Shown one piece after another: positions 12,183 through 22,311 of a stretch of DNA of 64,000 nt. Below the pieces are notes generated by a model, which ran no database searches, was not told where the DNA came from, and was given only the letters and a program-made list of their open reading frames with translations. The DNA comes from Puccinia triticina (lineage: Eukaryota > Basidiomycota > Pucciniomycetes > Pucciniales > Pucciniaceae). The DNA is taken from NCBI RefSeq assembly GCF_026914185.1, contig NC_070573.1:3775501-3839500 (forward strand). Direction: 5' to 3'. The translations under genes and the position numbers were made by a program. How positions within the stretch are numbered: position 1 is the stretch's first letter; every line of letters starts with the position of its first letter.

Positions 12183-12194
12183 GTGCTCATAACC
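12183..12194 (-). promoter_or_regulatory. Half-tRNA primer-binding site (initiator Met anticodon arm)
   Basis: The + strand bases GTGCTCATAACC abut the LTR. The GCTCATAACC part matches the anticodon stem-loop of initiator tRNA-Met (CAU followed by AACC), not a tRNA 3' end. Priming by a cleaved internal tRNA-iMet fragment is known for copia and Ty5. Confidence 0.75.
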
Positions 12195-12535
12195 TGTTGA
12201 GCTCGACTGCGGCTGAGGACAGCGGGCACGATGTGGTGAGCAGGCGAGGTTCGTGGAAGGATCATCATTACACGACAGAAGAGTGAGAACAAAGATGAGA
12301 ACAAAGAAAAAGAGAAGAAAAGAAAAGGAAAAGAAGAAAAGAGATGAAAGGGCTTACCTGAGGACAGCGGACACGATGTGGTGAGCGGGCAAGGTTTGTG
12401 GAAGGATGAGGAGAGTTTCCTTCCACGTCCGCTGCCTCAGGTACACTACATACAAACTGTGAAATGTGTGTGAAGTGTACTAGACATGTGTAAGGCATAG
12501 AAAAGAAAACAGAAACACCTGAGTGAAACTCAACA
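12195..12535 (-). repeat. 5' LTR of the copia element
   Basis: 341 bp, colinear with 7015-7355 without indels, with about five substitutions, mostly G/A or C/T. It is flanked outside by CAATG and inside by the primer-binding site. Confidence 0.95.
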
Positions 12536-12599
12536 CAATGTTTGTTTTCCTGTCTGAGTTGGGCTTTCTATGTTGCTGACAATTTCAGTCATTTTCCAG

Positions 12600-12882
12600 A
12601 ATCAAATTGGGGTCCGAGGAGAATTTTATTCCTATTGGGACTCCTTCTGTTTCTCCACTGAAGAGGAACTTTACCAAGATGACGCCAGACCAGGGGCCCT
12701 TGGACCCAAAGGGTAAGAAGAAAGCAACTGAACAAGATGAATCCAAGGACGAGCCCAAAGGAGAAGAAGAGGTCAAGACTGATGAAGCGGAGGAGGAAGA
12801 AGAGGTTGTGGCAAAACCTGGTCGGGGCAGGCCTTGTAAGGCGGTTCTGAAGGACGCCACCAAGAAGCTCAAGAAAATTTGA
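12600..12882 (+). pseudogene. C-terminal AT-hook exon of the Helitron-associated gene, separated by the copia insertion
   Basis: This exon follows an acceptor TTTTCCAG (12592-12599) just right of the copia element and ends with TGA at 12880-12882. The product is acidic (EDESKDEPKGEEEVKTDEAE-like) and ends with an AT-hook, GRGRP, then KKLKK. It probably belongs to the gene starting at 6215, split by insertion of the copia element at CAATG. A DNA-binding tail fits a Helitron accessory protein. Whether it is spliced to the left part is not established. Confidence 0.5.
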
Positions 12883-13699
12883 TTATCAGGTTAGTGTAAC
12901 TATTGGCGCTCTCATAGTTTGAATGGGAGCAGACCTCAAATGCTCATGTCAAGGCTCCATTCAGCTGATTTTCAAAGATTGGCGCGCACACTTCATTCTC
13001 CCTCAATGGCTCAAACTGGAATATGAGTCAAACGGATGGGAAAAATTGCTTTTCACACTTCCATAGGGCTAACTTTCAACAAATACCGTTGGGTTCCAAT
13101 ATCGGCTTTCCTATACGCACCATCTGGTTTTTTCCTCCCTTTCTTTCTGTCTTGAGCATCTGTCCTCACTGCGCCCTTTAATGATAAGAAGATGTTTTTG
13201 TTGAGCTTAAGTGTTACCGTGAACATATTGTGCCAGTGCCCCCATTCATTGGTTGCAAGCCTTATATCAAAGTTGTGCCGGCCTTGAGCGGTTGTCTGGT
13301 CTGCGGCGAATTAAGTCGCTTACAAAGTCTGGTCTTACTGGTTCCAGCCCAGTCTCGATCTGCAATCATTAGGAGGCCCACATGAACTTGGCAAGGACCA
13401 CTACGTGCAAGGCAAAGGCAGCTACGTAATAAGTGTTGCAAGGCCGGGGCTATCTCTTTGTAAGGCACTCCCAATCGGTGCCTTGGCTCTTTGACCTCTT
13501 GAGATAGACTGGGCAGGGCCACAAAATTGCTCAACGAAGTGGTCTCTTAATTAGTGCTGCGTATTTGATTTGACGAAGTCCTTCCTGCACTATCATCAAT
13601 CTTATAAATCACCTATCCTCATCCCTTCGCAAATTTATCTTGCCGCTGATCATTCCCGCTCAAAACTGCCGCAACAGAAGCTCCGATGGTCAAGTCAAA
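12883..13699. other. Non-coding interval within the Helitron
   Basis: No gene recognised. It lies between the AT-hook exon and the Helitron helicase gene and is probably intergenic Helitron sequence. No repeat or RNA feature is clear. Confidence 0.4.
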
Positions 13700-14684
13700 G
13701 GGGAAAGTTGTCAACCACTCTTCGAGGAACTGTGACAAAAAATCCTAGGTTTTGACTTTGTTTCAATTCCTCATAACATTGGGCTATGCAACCGACTTTG
13801 CAGTTCCTGTGGGGCGTTGCACTGGGCTGGAGAGTGTGCAATTGGTGATAGACATAAAGCATCAACCGACTACACAATGTGTTGCGCGAAGAACAAAGTG
13901 AGGCTTCCCATTTTTGACAAGGCGGCAAAGTCCTATCCAACTGTTCTCAAAAATCTCTTCACCGGATCCACTCCAGGTTAGTTGCCCTTCTGTTCTTGTT
14001 AGAAGTGAAGGCTAAAATCTTTCCATTAGCTTCTCTTAATTTCCAGCAGTTCACTCGAATGTACAATAACGCGCTGTCTTTCACATTGCTTCGCGCAAAT
14101 GTCGACCAATCAGTGCAGGGGCTGTTAGGCGTGAATGTCTTTCGAATTTTGGGTGGTTTAACGCACTTGATTTCTAGCATCGAACCAGTTGACCAGAGAG
14201 AGCCTGGCTTTGCCCAGATTTTTGTCGTCGGTGATCACGGGACAAACAAGACCGAAATTTGTGTTAGGAAGGCTGAAGGAATTTGTCCCATAACTTGGCC
14301 AATTGATGGCCTCCAACCATCAACTGTTTCAACCATCATGAGCTTCATGTATAAGCATAACCCTTATGCAAAGCTGTTTAAGTCGGCACGACAAATCCTC
14401 GAGGAGGCCAACGCAAAGACATTGAAATTGAAAGGGATTTCCCGGCCAGAAGATGACCCAAAGAGATATAACAAACCCACACTGAGCAAAGTTGCCACCG
14501 TTGTCCAAGGCAACAGAGAAGTCCTTGAAGAAAGGGACATCCTACTCCACCAAAAGGACGAAAAGTTAATTTTGATTTTGGACACACACTCCTTGTATTT
14601 CCCGCTGCGTTATCCACTCTTCTTCCCAAGGGGAGAACAGCAATGGCACAAGCTCTATAGGTGTTCAACAGAAAGGGGTTAGTA
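13700..14684 (+). pseudogene. Helitron helicase-like protein, N-terminal part (Helitron_like_N)
   Basis: The left exon has a zinc-binding stretch LCSSCGALHWAGE and ends near 13977 with STP before GTTAGT. After an intron of about 60 nt the frame continues QFTRMYNNALSFTLL, then GGLTHLISSIEP, GICPITWP, SFMYKHNPYAKLFKSA, and DTHSLYFPLRYPLFFP. These are hallmarks of the Helitron_like_N domain. The reading stops at 14682 just after the PLFFP block. The roughly 1-kb region with the HUH replication initiator motifs, expected next, is absent. The copy is therefore a deletion derivative. Confidence 0.85.
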
Positions 14685-14952
14685 AGACAATCAATTTCAA
14701 TAAAGACAGGTCACTTCGGATTCAAGTGAGATTCAATCTAGACTAGCGCGTAACATCCCAAAATCGAACGAAGGACAACAATACATTTTCAAGAAAGTGA
14801 TGAACTCACTTCGAATGGCGAAAGGAAAGATCTTCTACGTCGACGGGCCAGGAGGAACGGGCAAAACCTTCCTATTAAATTTGATTATTGATTCTTCTGA
14901 GGCTCGCGGCAACACAAACGTTGTTGTGGCTGTAGAGACTGTAAAATGAAGA

Positions 14953-15038
14953 TGTGTCTGGTGAGAGTCGAACTCATGACCTCAGCTATGCTGAGACACA
15001 TACTAGAGTGCTGCCTTTACCAACTAGGCTACAGACGC
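14953..15038 (-). ncRNA. Type II tRNA-like sequence in the left LTR of the TRIM
   Basis: Read on the minus strand, 86 nt fold as a tRNA: acceptor GCGTCTG/CAGACAC (one C-A mismatch), U8-A9, D arm GCC-TAGTTGGTAAA-GGC, a weak anticodon arm GCAC/GTGT around TCTAGTAT, a long variable arm CTCAGC-ATA-GCTGAG, and T arm around GAGTTCGACTC. The A box and B box of an internal Pol III promoter are present. The long variable arm points to a Leu or Ser ancestor. The 8-nt anticodon loop makes it unlikely to be a working tRNA. Confidence 0.7.
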
Positions 15039-15338
15039 TTGTGGCTGCCAGCTGGGTGGTTGGTTGGTAGTGCTCATGGGTCGATCCGACAGCCCTCCAT
15101 ACTGTGGTGATACATCATGGTAGCAGACTAACAGACAACTCAAAACCCCCCCTTGCTACATGATGGGAAGTGGGGATTGACCCCAAGAGAGAGTGGGAAT
15201 GAGACCCGGGAAAGATGATCAGTGTAGGGATTGAACCCGTGATCTAGATGTAGGCTTATAGGGGTTTGTGTGGTCTTACAAGTAAGCATTCACAAATTCA
15301 TCAAGTCTCTATTGTAAGCGAGTAGCGCTCAGGTAGCT

Positions 15339-15352
15339 CTGGGCTCATAACC
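15339..15352 (-). promoter_or_regulatory. Half-tRNA-iMet primer-binding site of the TRIM
   Basis: CTGGGCTCATAACC abuts the right LTR and matches the initiator tRNA-Met anticodon arm over 14 bases. It is the same primer type as in the neighbouring copia element. Confidence 0.75.
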
Positions 15353-15374
15353 TGTAGAGACTGTAAAATGAAGA

Positions 15375-15460
15375 TGTGTCTGGTGAGAGTCGAACTCACG
15401 ACCTCAGCTATGCTGAGACACATACTAGAGTGCTGCCTTTACCAACTAGGCTACAGACGC
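15375..15460 (-). ncRNA. Type II tRNA-like sequence in the right LTR of the TRIM
   Basis: Same 86-nt structure as in the left LTR. Here the T stem GTGAG/CTCAC is perfect, whereas the left copy has one C-to-T change. The two copies show that the tRNA-like block is an integral part of the LTR. Confidence 0.7.
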
Positions 15461-16940
15461 TTGTGGCTGCCAGCTGGGTGGTTGGTTGGTAGTGCTCATG
15501 GGTCGATCCGACAGCCCTCCATACTGTGGTGATACATCATGGTAGCAGACTAACAGACAACTCAACAGTGGCTTCTTCAGGAGTTGCTGCTTTGCTACTG
15601 CGTGGCGGCCAAACTGCACACTCAGCTTTCAAAATTCCAATTGATCCCGTTGAAGGGGCTGAGTGCAGTGTTGAGCCGGGCATCATTTTGGCGGAGAAGT
15701 TGCAATTGTGCAGTCTCATTGTTTGGGACAAAATTGTTACAATACATTGCTTTGCCATCAAAGCTGTCAACATAACTCTGCAGCAAATTCGTGACTTGAA
15801 CTTGCCTTTTGGTGGAAAAACTGTGGTCTTTGCTGGTGATTTTCGACAAATCCTTCCTGTTGTCAAGTACAACGAGTACCCGAAATCTTACAACGCAATG
15901 CTCAAATCTTCCTTAATTTGGGCCTTGGTGTCGGAGTTGGAACTGAGCAAAAACATGAGGCTAGCAAGGGCGTAGGCGGATGACGACTCAAAGGAGAACC
16001 ATGATTTCGCAGTCTCACTTTTGGCCCTTGGCGAAGGAATCAACCAGGCAAATGATTTTGAAATAATTAAGCTTAGGAACATTAATGTGGTGAATTTTGA
16101 CTTGGAAGCTTCCAGCCACCAGTCGTTAATAGAGTTCGTATACGGTAAACTCACCAAAAAAAACTGCAAGCCTGCCGCGGAAAGAGTGAAGTATCTTAAC
16201 AAGCGCTGTATTTTAGCCCCACTGAACAGGGATGTGAAAAGAATGAACGACAAAGTTATGTACAACCTCCCGGGAGAGGCTACGCTGCTTAAGTCAATCG
16301 ATACCCCAGACCCTGACGCCTTTGACTCACTCCCGGAAGAATGTTTGAATAAACTCACACCCTCCGGCTTACCCAATCACATTTTGAAGCTCAAGGTCAG
16401 CATGCCGGTTGTTGTAATTCGGAACCTAAGGATTGGGAATGGAATTTGCAACGGAACACGGATATTGTTGACAGAAGTCAATGTCAGTTTTCTGAGCGGG
16501 TTGCTAATGGGAGGTCCATTCAAAGGGGAAGAGGTTACACTGCCAAGAATAAAACTCCAAACAAAAGCTGGGAAAGGCTCTGGCCAATCTTTTTTTTGTT
16601 TTCAGTTCCCAGTCAAACCCGCTTACGCAATGTCAATCAACAAGAGCCAAGGACAGACCTTGGCCCGGGTTGGAGTTTTCCTTCAGACTGATATCTTTGC
16701 GCACGGCCAACTCTATGTTGCGCTATCCCGAGTATCAAACGTCAAGAATCTCCTTGTTGCTAAGCCAAGCAACCACGATGGTGTGATTAATGTTGTGCAT
16801 AAGGCAATCTTCAATTGCAGCAAAAGAAAAAGTAAGTCGCTAGTGATCTTTTATGAAATCACAGAAACTAAAGTCTCTCCCTTTCAGATCTGAAACAAAA
16901 AAACCTCAGGGCTAGAAATGGAACTCCACATGAAGCATGA

Positions 16941-17435
16941 TGTCTTACTCAAACTGGCCCAGAGATTTCGCGGATCAATACAACGTGGGTTGGGGTGGTC
17001 ACACAGAATTCAACACTTCTGGTGTCGTGCACCGCTCAGTGATTTTCCTTCTTGTGGATTGGTATGCAAGTTAAGCTGCTCTTGGATTCTCCCTTTCACC
17101 CATGGCAACCTTGTGCGTCGAGTGATTGTGTGGTAAATTTTGTTATCCAAGCAGTTTGTGAGGCTGGTTGCATTGGATGGAAGTGGATATGTGGAGAACT
17201 TTTGTCCGCTGTGGTCAATGCCTGAATCCGTTTTTCTCATGGATGGGGACCCGGTCATACGTGGATTTTTATGTCGGGAGATTAATGGCTGATGGACGGG
17301 TGTTGAAAGTCCAAGGGGGCGGGGTGGCCGGGGGTTCCGCTTTTTGTCGGGGCTACCGGGTTGGGGGGGGGGCCTTCCAGGCGGCGGGTGGCCCTGTCCC
17401 TGAAGGGGCGGCGGCGTAGCCGCCTTGTCCTCTAG
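16941..17435 (+). mobile_element. Helitron 3' non-coding end
   Basis: The G-rich tail ends with a perfect hairpin GGCGGC-GTA-GCCGCC at 17410-17424, then TTGTCCT and CTAG at 17432-17435, followed by T. A GC hairpin about 10 bases before CTRR, inserted before T, is the canonical Helitron 3' terminus. The same end, differing at a few bases, occurs in the second Helitron at 25803. The 5' end was not found and may be lost or outside the window. Confidence 0.88.
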
Positions 17436-18359
17436 TTAGATCATATAGCTTGGCCCCTCAAATGGGGCTTGAAGCATATATTCCAACACACCCCCTTGCT
17501 TCATGCACCATGAACAAACTATGAATATTGCATATGCATATGGAAGCATAAATATCAAGTATTCACAGGGTTTAGCCAACTTTAATTCAATTCACTGAGA
17601 GCATCTGTACTGATAATGTGTTGAAATTACTCAGGTGAAAATGATTGTGTGTTGTGGGATTTGAACCCACAACCTTCTACATTCATGAGTGCTGCTCTTA
17701 TCACTACCAAGATGGATGAATTTGCAATGTTGTATATTAATCAATATAGCATATATTGATCAATTTATATTGATCATTTTTTTTTATTCCTCTTGATACC
17801 TTTGTCTCTGTTCCATGTCTCCTTAATACTCCTCTATAATCTCTCTTCTTCCCCCTGTGTTAGCTTCAAGCCACAGGATTGGTTTTTTTTTTTTTTTGCC
17901 TGATAACATTCATATAAAATTTCTACATAATCCATTCAATTCTTCATGAAAAAAAGGATATTGCAAGTTTTAGGATTATTCCGGGGTGGCTGAGGGGTCA
18001 CAATTTTTTTTTTTTTTTACCTCAACAATTGATGTCATCAGAAGTCTCCAAATCTACTTTTTTTCAAAAAAGGAAAAACATTGACCCCTGACCTGTCTCA
18101 TGATACAATCCTGCGCACATTGTTGATTTGGTTGATTGAACTTCCTGAAGATATTGCACATCATACTTGAAGTGCTACATGCATAGAAGGCCTTTTTGAA
18201 ATTAGTTTATCATGGTTTAGCATATTTTTGTCAGGTTTTTTTTTATCAACTTTTGTTATCAACCACAGATTAATGAGGAATATTTCCACATAAAATTTCA
18301 TCAGACAATTGTTCTGCTGATAAAACCAGAAATATTTCATTGGGGTCACATCCATTATG
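17436..18359. other. LTR-element remnant and AT-rich sequence
   Basis: 17436-17488 looks like an LTR end (…ATTCCAACA) followed by CACCCCCTTGC, the same arrangement of LTR end plus C-rich tract as in the copia and TRIM elements. The Helitron above is probably inserted in it. Further right are a tRNA-like block, T runs and AT-rich sequence. No coding gene is seen. Confidence 0.45.
17648..17718 (-). ncRNA. tRNA-like sequence in an LTR-element interior
   Basis: The minus strand gives a D-arm-like TCTTGGTAGTGATAAGA, GCAGCACTC, and a perfect T arm GTGGG-TTCAAAT-CCCAC with a consensus B box. The acceptor arm does not pair, so this is a degenerate tRNA or SINE-like piece. The layout resembles the tRNA-like block of the TRIM. 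Confidence 0.5.
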
Positions 18360-21003
18360 CAGCAGCTACAATCTGATCAATTACCGAATATCACTACTTT
18401 GATAGTTTCTTGGTGTTTCTGCCACTATATCTCATCCCAGCGTGGGAATTCTTCCAAGATATTGTAACCAAAATCATAAAAAGCCCCCAAAGTTTCATTG
18501 TGTACCTTTACTGACCACAAAACCCCAAATGTAGCAGCTACAGTCTGATGAGTTTCCAAACATCACTACTTTGGTAGTTTCTTGGTGTTTCTGCCAGTAT
18601 ATCTCATTTTCAGATGGGAATTCTTCTGCCATATTGTTACCAAAGTGTTTTAAAGCCCCCATAGTTTCTTATGTACCTTTACTGACCACAAAAGCCCCAA
18701 ATGTAGCAGCTACAGTCTGATCAGTTCCCAAATATCACTACTTTGGTAGTTTCTTGGTGTCTCTGCCACTATATCTCATCCCAGAGTGGGAATCCTTCTT
18801 CCAGATGTTGACCAAAATTTTGACAACCCCCCAAAGTTTCATTATGTACCTTTACTGACCACAAAACCTTCAAATGTAGCAGCTACAGTCTGATCAGTTC
18901 CCAAATATCACCACTTTGGTAGTTTCTTGGTGTTTCTGCCACTATATCTTATCCCAGAGTGGGAATCCTTCTGCCAGATGGTGACCAAAATAATTAAAAT
19001 CCCCCATAGTTTCATTAATTACCTTCACTGACCACAACACCCCCAAATTTAGCAGCTAAAGTCTGATCAGTTTCCAAATATCACTACTTTGGTAGTTTCT
19101 TGGTGTTTCTGCCACTATCTCTCATACCAGCCTGGGAATCCTTCTGCCAGATGTTGACCAAAATGTTGACAAGCCCCCAAAGCTTCATCATGTACCTTTA
19201 CTGACTACAAAACCCCCAAATGTAGCAGTTACAGTCTGATCAGTTCCCAAATATCACTACGTTGTTAGTTTCTTGGTTTTTCTGCCACTACATCTCATCC
19301 CAGCCTTGGAATCCTTCTGCCAGATGGTGATCAAAATGTTTACAAGCCTACAGAGTTGTATTATTTACCTTTACTGACCACAAAACCCCGCAGTCGCACC
19401 AATTTCCTGAATTTGGGGTTCCTGAAACAGGACCTGCACCATGTTTGAAACCCCCTAATGTTGAAAAGCCATGAATTTTCATTATGTACCTTTACTGACC
19501 ACAATACCCCCAAATGTAGCAGCTACAGTCTGATCAGTTTCCAAATATCACTACTTTGGTAGTGACTGGGTGTTTGTGCCAATATATCTCATCTGAGGGT
19601 TTTGTGGGCAGTAAACGTACATAATAAAACTTTGGGGGCTTCTGAACATTTTGATAACCATATGGCAGAATATTTACCACACTGGGATGAGATATAGTGG
19701 CAGAAACACCAAGAAACTACAAAAGTAGTTATATTTGGAAACTGATCAGACTGTAGCTGCTACATTTGGGGGTTTTATGGTCAGTAAAGTAACACAATGA
19801 AACTTTGCAGGCTTTTAAAGGAAATTTAGGGGCTTGTAAACATTTTGGTTACCATCTAGAAAATGGATTCCCACTCTGGGATGAGATATAGTGGCAGAAA
19901 CGCCAAGAAACTACCAAAGTAGTGATATTTGGGAACTGATAAGACTGTATCTGCTACATTTGGAGGTTTTGTGGTCATTAAAGGTACATGATGAAGCTTT
20001 GTGGGCTTGGAAAATTTTGGTCACCAAAGGTAAATCATGAAACTTTGGGGGCTTGTAAACATTATGGTCACCATCTGCCAGAAGGATTCTTACTCTGGGA
20101 TGAGATATCATGGCAGAAACACCAAGAAACTACCAAAGTAGTGATATTTGGGAACTGATCATACTACAGCTGCTACATTTGGAGGTTTTATGGTCAGTAA
20201 AGGTACATAATGAAAACTTGGGGCTTGTAAACATTTTTGTCACCATGTGGCAGAAGGATCCCCAGGCTGGGATGAGATATAATGGCAGAAACACCAAGAA
20301 ACTACCAAAGTAGTGATATTTGGGAACTGATCAGACTGTAGCTGCTACATTTGGTGGTTTTGTGGTCATTAAGGGTACATGATAAAACTTTGGGGGCCTG
20401 TAAAAATTTTGGTCACCATCTTGCAGAAGGATTCTCAGGCTGGGATGAGATGAGTGGCAGAAACACCAAGAAATTACCACCAAAGTAGTGATATTTGGGA
20501 ACTGATCAGACTGTAGCTGCTACATTTGGGGGTTTTGTGGTGACTAAAGGTACATGATGAATCTTTGGGGGCTTCAAACATTTTGGTCACCATCTGGCAG
20601 AAGGATTGTCACTCTGGGATGAGATGATGTGGCAGAAACACCAAGAAGCTACCAAAGTAGTGATATTTGGAAACGGATCAAACTGTAGCTGCTACATTCC
20701 GGGGTTTTGTGGTTGGTAAAGGTGCATAATGAAACTTTGGGGGCCTGTAAAAATTTTGGTCACCATCTGGCAGAAGGATTCTCAGGCTGGGATGAGATGA
20801 GTGGCAGAAACACCAAGAAACCACCAAAGTAGTGATATTTGGAAACTGATCAGACTGTAGCTGCTACATTTGGGGGTTTTGTGGCCAGTAACGGTACATA
20901 ATGAAAATTTGGGGGCTTGTTAACATTTTGGTCACCATCTGGAAGAAGGGTTCCCACTCTGGGATGAGATATAGTGCCAAAAACACCAAGAAACTACCAA
21001 AGT
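18360..21003. repeat. Large inverted repeat made of ~173-bp tandem units (foldback-like)
   Basis: Seven forward units (marker TAGTTTCTTGGTGTTTCTGCC near 18402, 18572, 18744, 18917, 19092, 19265 and, diverged, 19558) are followed after about 19590 by eight units in reverse complement (marker TGGCAGAAACACCAAGAAAC near 19699, 19891, 20110, 20283, 20455, 20631, 20803 and 20974). Most spacings are 170-176 bp; two near the centre are longer. Each unit also carries TGTAGCAGCTACA, itself palindromic. The last unit is cut at about 21003 by the hAT element. Long inverted arms of tandem repeats resemble foldback elements. No transposase is visible inside. Confidence 0.9.
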
Positions 21004-21110
21004 AGGGATGGCATAAGGTACCCGTTGGCGGGTACCTGCTAACAATTGGCAGGTACCTGCCAGACATGACGGGTACCCGCTGGCGGATAGCGGGTACAGG
21101 TGCGGGTGTC

Positions 21111-22063
21111 TGTCAGCCTGTAGGTAACTAACTGTGTTTGAGAGGGTTGTTACTAGCAAGGTGATGGTGTAAAGTGCCAAGGATGGGACGATGGGTACCT
21201 GGTAAGACCTGTAAAAGGTTTCACTCTATCAGTAATCTTGACTGAGAGGCTTGCTCAATTAAGGCGCATCCAGATCAACACAAAGTTTTAATAGGCATCC
21301 AAGGAATAACTCAACTTGGGTTTGTGGTTTTACCTACAGAAAGGTAAGGGTACTCAAGAGTTGATGTTATTCCTGAATTGAATGATGGTTGAGAATGAAA
21401 GCACTGTTTAACTATAGTATGGGTTAAACTTTGCTGTAATAGTATTCTGAGGGATAAACAGTCCTGGGGGGGGTTCTTATATAGAGGGGAAAGAGCAGGA
21501 GGGAACATGAGGCGCTTGGAGGCGCTTCAGGACCAGGGGGGCACTGGAAGCGCTCAAGGGAAGCAGATCCTCATGAGGATCAACATTGGAAATGATCAAG
21601 GCAGTTTAATGATCAGTACTGATCCTAGATCAGTAGCAGTGCACACTAGCTGATCATAACCAATCATTGATTCCATTCAGTGCTCTTTGAATTGAATTAC
21701 ATCATGTATTGTTTATGTATTTATATCATAACCAATGTGTTATGTAAATAGGGACTGAGGCGTAACAGGGGATAAATGAGTGATACCTGTCTTGGGGTAT
21801 TTCACGTGTACAGTAATATTACAATGTATTGTAATCTTACTGTTTGCACGTAACTCAACTCTTATAACAACAGTACATTATGGTAACTGTATTTAACTAT
21901 GGTTATCTGTAATGTGATGTATAACAAGAGTACATTCCTAAGCCTGTATCTAATGATATACATATGTAATAAAGGTGTAAAAAGGAATGTACTATATGTA
22001 ATGTAAACAATTGCAGGTACTTGGTACGTGTAAGGTACTGTGACATGTACTCTGTGGCTGACA
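21111..22063 (-). repeat. 3' LTR of the nested gypsy element (953 bp)
   Basis: Starts TGTCAGCCTG and ends GTGGCTGACA. A purine tract in element sense (22064-22075, CTTCCTCCCTCC on the + strand) lies directly inside it. Confidence 0.95.
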
Positions 22064-22311
22064 CTTCCTCCCTCCAAAAAAGGCTGATCAAAGAATTAAA
22101 GATTTCTTTTATCAGCTCTGTATTGTCTAAGGACTTTTTCATAGTCTGGAATTTGGTCAGTAGTGAGCCATTCATCCTCTTTAAAACCACTCCATCTAAC
22201 TAGATATTGTTTAATGTCCACATTGTTTTTTCTGATTTTTCTGTGTTGTAAAAACTTCTTTATTTTCACAACTTCTTTCTCCAGTCTTGGAATTATAACT
22301 TTAATGTTGTC

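Larger units (their letters stand above)
7015..12535 (-). mobile_element. Ty1/copia retrotransposon, full length, nested in Helitron sequence
   Basis: The element is 5521 bp with two 341-bp LTRs (TGTTGAG...CTCAACA ends) and a perfect 5-bp target duplication CAATG at 7010-7014 and 12536-12540. The LTRs differ at about 5 positions by eye (~98.5% identity). A C-rich run at 7356-7364 is the minus-strand polypurine tract beside the 3' LTR. A primer site for initiator tRNA-Met lies beside the 5' LTR. Order on the minus strand: gag, protease, integrase, RT, RNase H, as in copia elements. Confidence 0.97.
14931..15567 (-). mobile_element. TRIM-like non-autonomous LTR element carrying tRNA-like LTRs
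   Basis: The element has 215-bp LTRs (14931-15145 and 15353-15567), a 207-bp interior without coding capacity, and a perfect 5-bp duplication GTGGC at 14926-14930 and 15568-15572. Removing the element and one duplication rejoins the helicase frame. A C run beside the left LTR is the minus-strand polypurine tract, and CTGGGCTCATAACC beside the right LTR matches the tRNA-iMet anticodon arm. It therefore resembles a terminal-repeat retrotransposon in miniature mobilised by copia enzymes. LTR differences seen: two. The interior (about 15210-15300) contains a further antisense T-arm-like GGGATTGAACCC. Confidence 0.93.
14704..16940 (+). pseudogene. Helitron Pif1-type helicase, interrupted by a TRIM
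   Basis: The frame has Walker A GPGGTGKTFLLN, then VVVA at 14930 where the TRIM is inserted. After the insertion it resumes at 15568 in the same phase as VASSGVAALLLRGGQTAHS (motif Ia). Motif II is degenerate: WDK where WDE is expected. Motif III is GGKTVVFAGDFRQILP; the C-terminal motifs are AYAMSINKSQGQTL and YVALSRVSN. A TAG lies at 15973-15975. A GTAAGT...TTTCAG intron (about 16832-16887) splits the last exon, which ends TGA at 16938-16940. Replication/unwinding of Helitron DNA is the family role; this copy looks dead. Confidence 0.88.

Noticed and set aside
14953..17718. Functional tRNA genes
   Set aside because: Folds are degenerate in the anticodon or acceptor arms and lie in retroelements, so they are listed as tRNA-like only.
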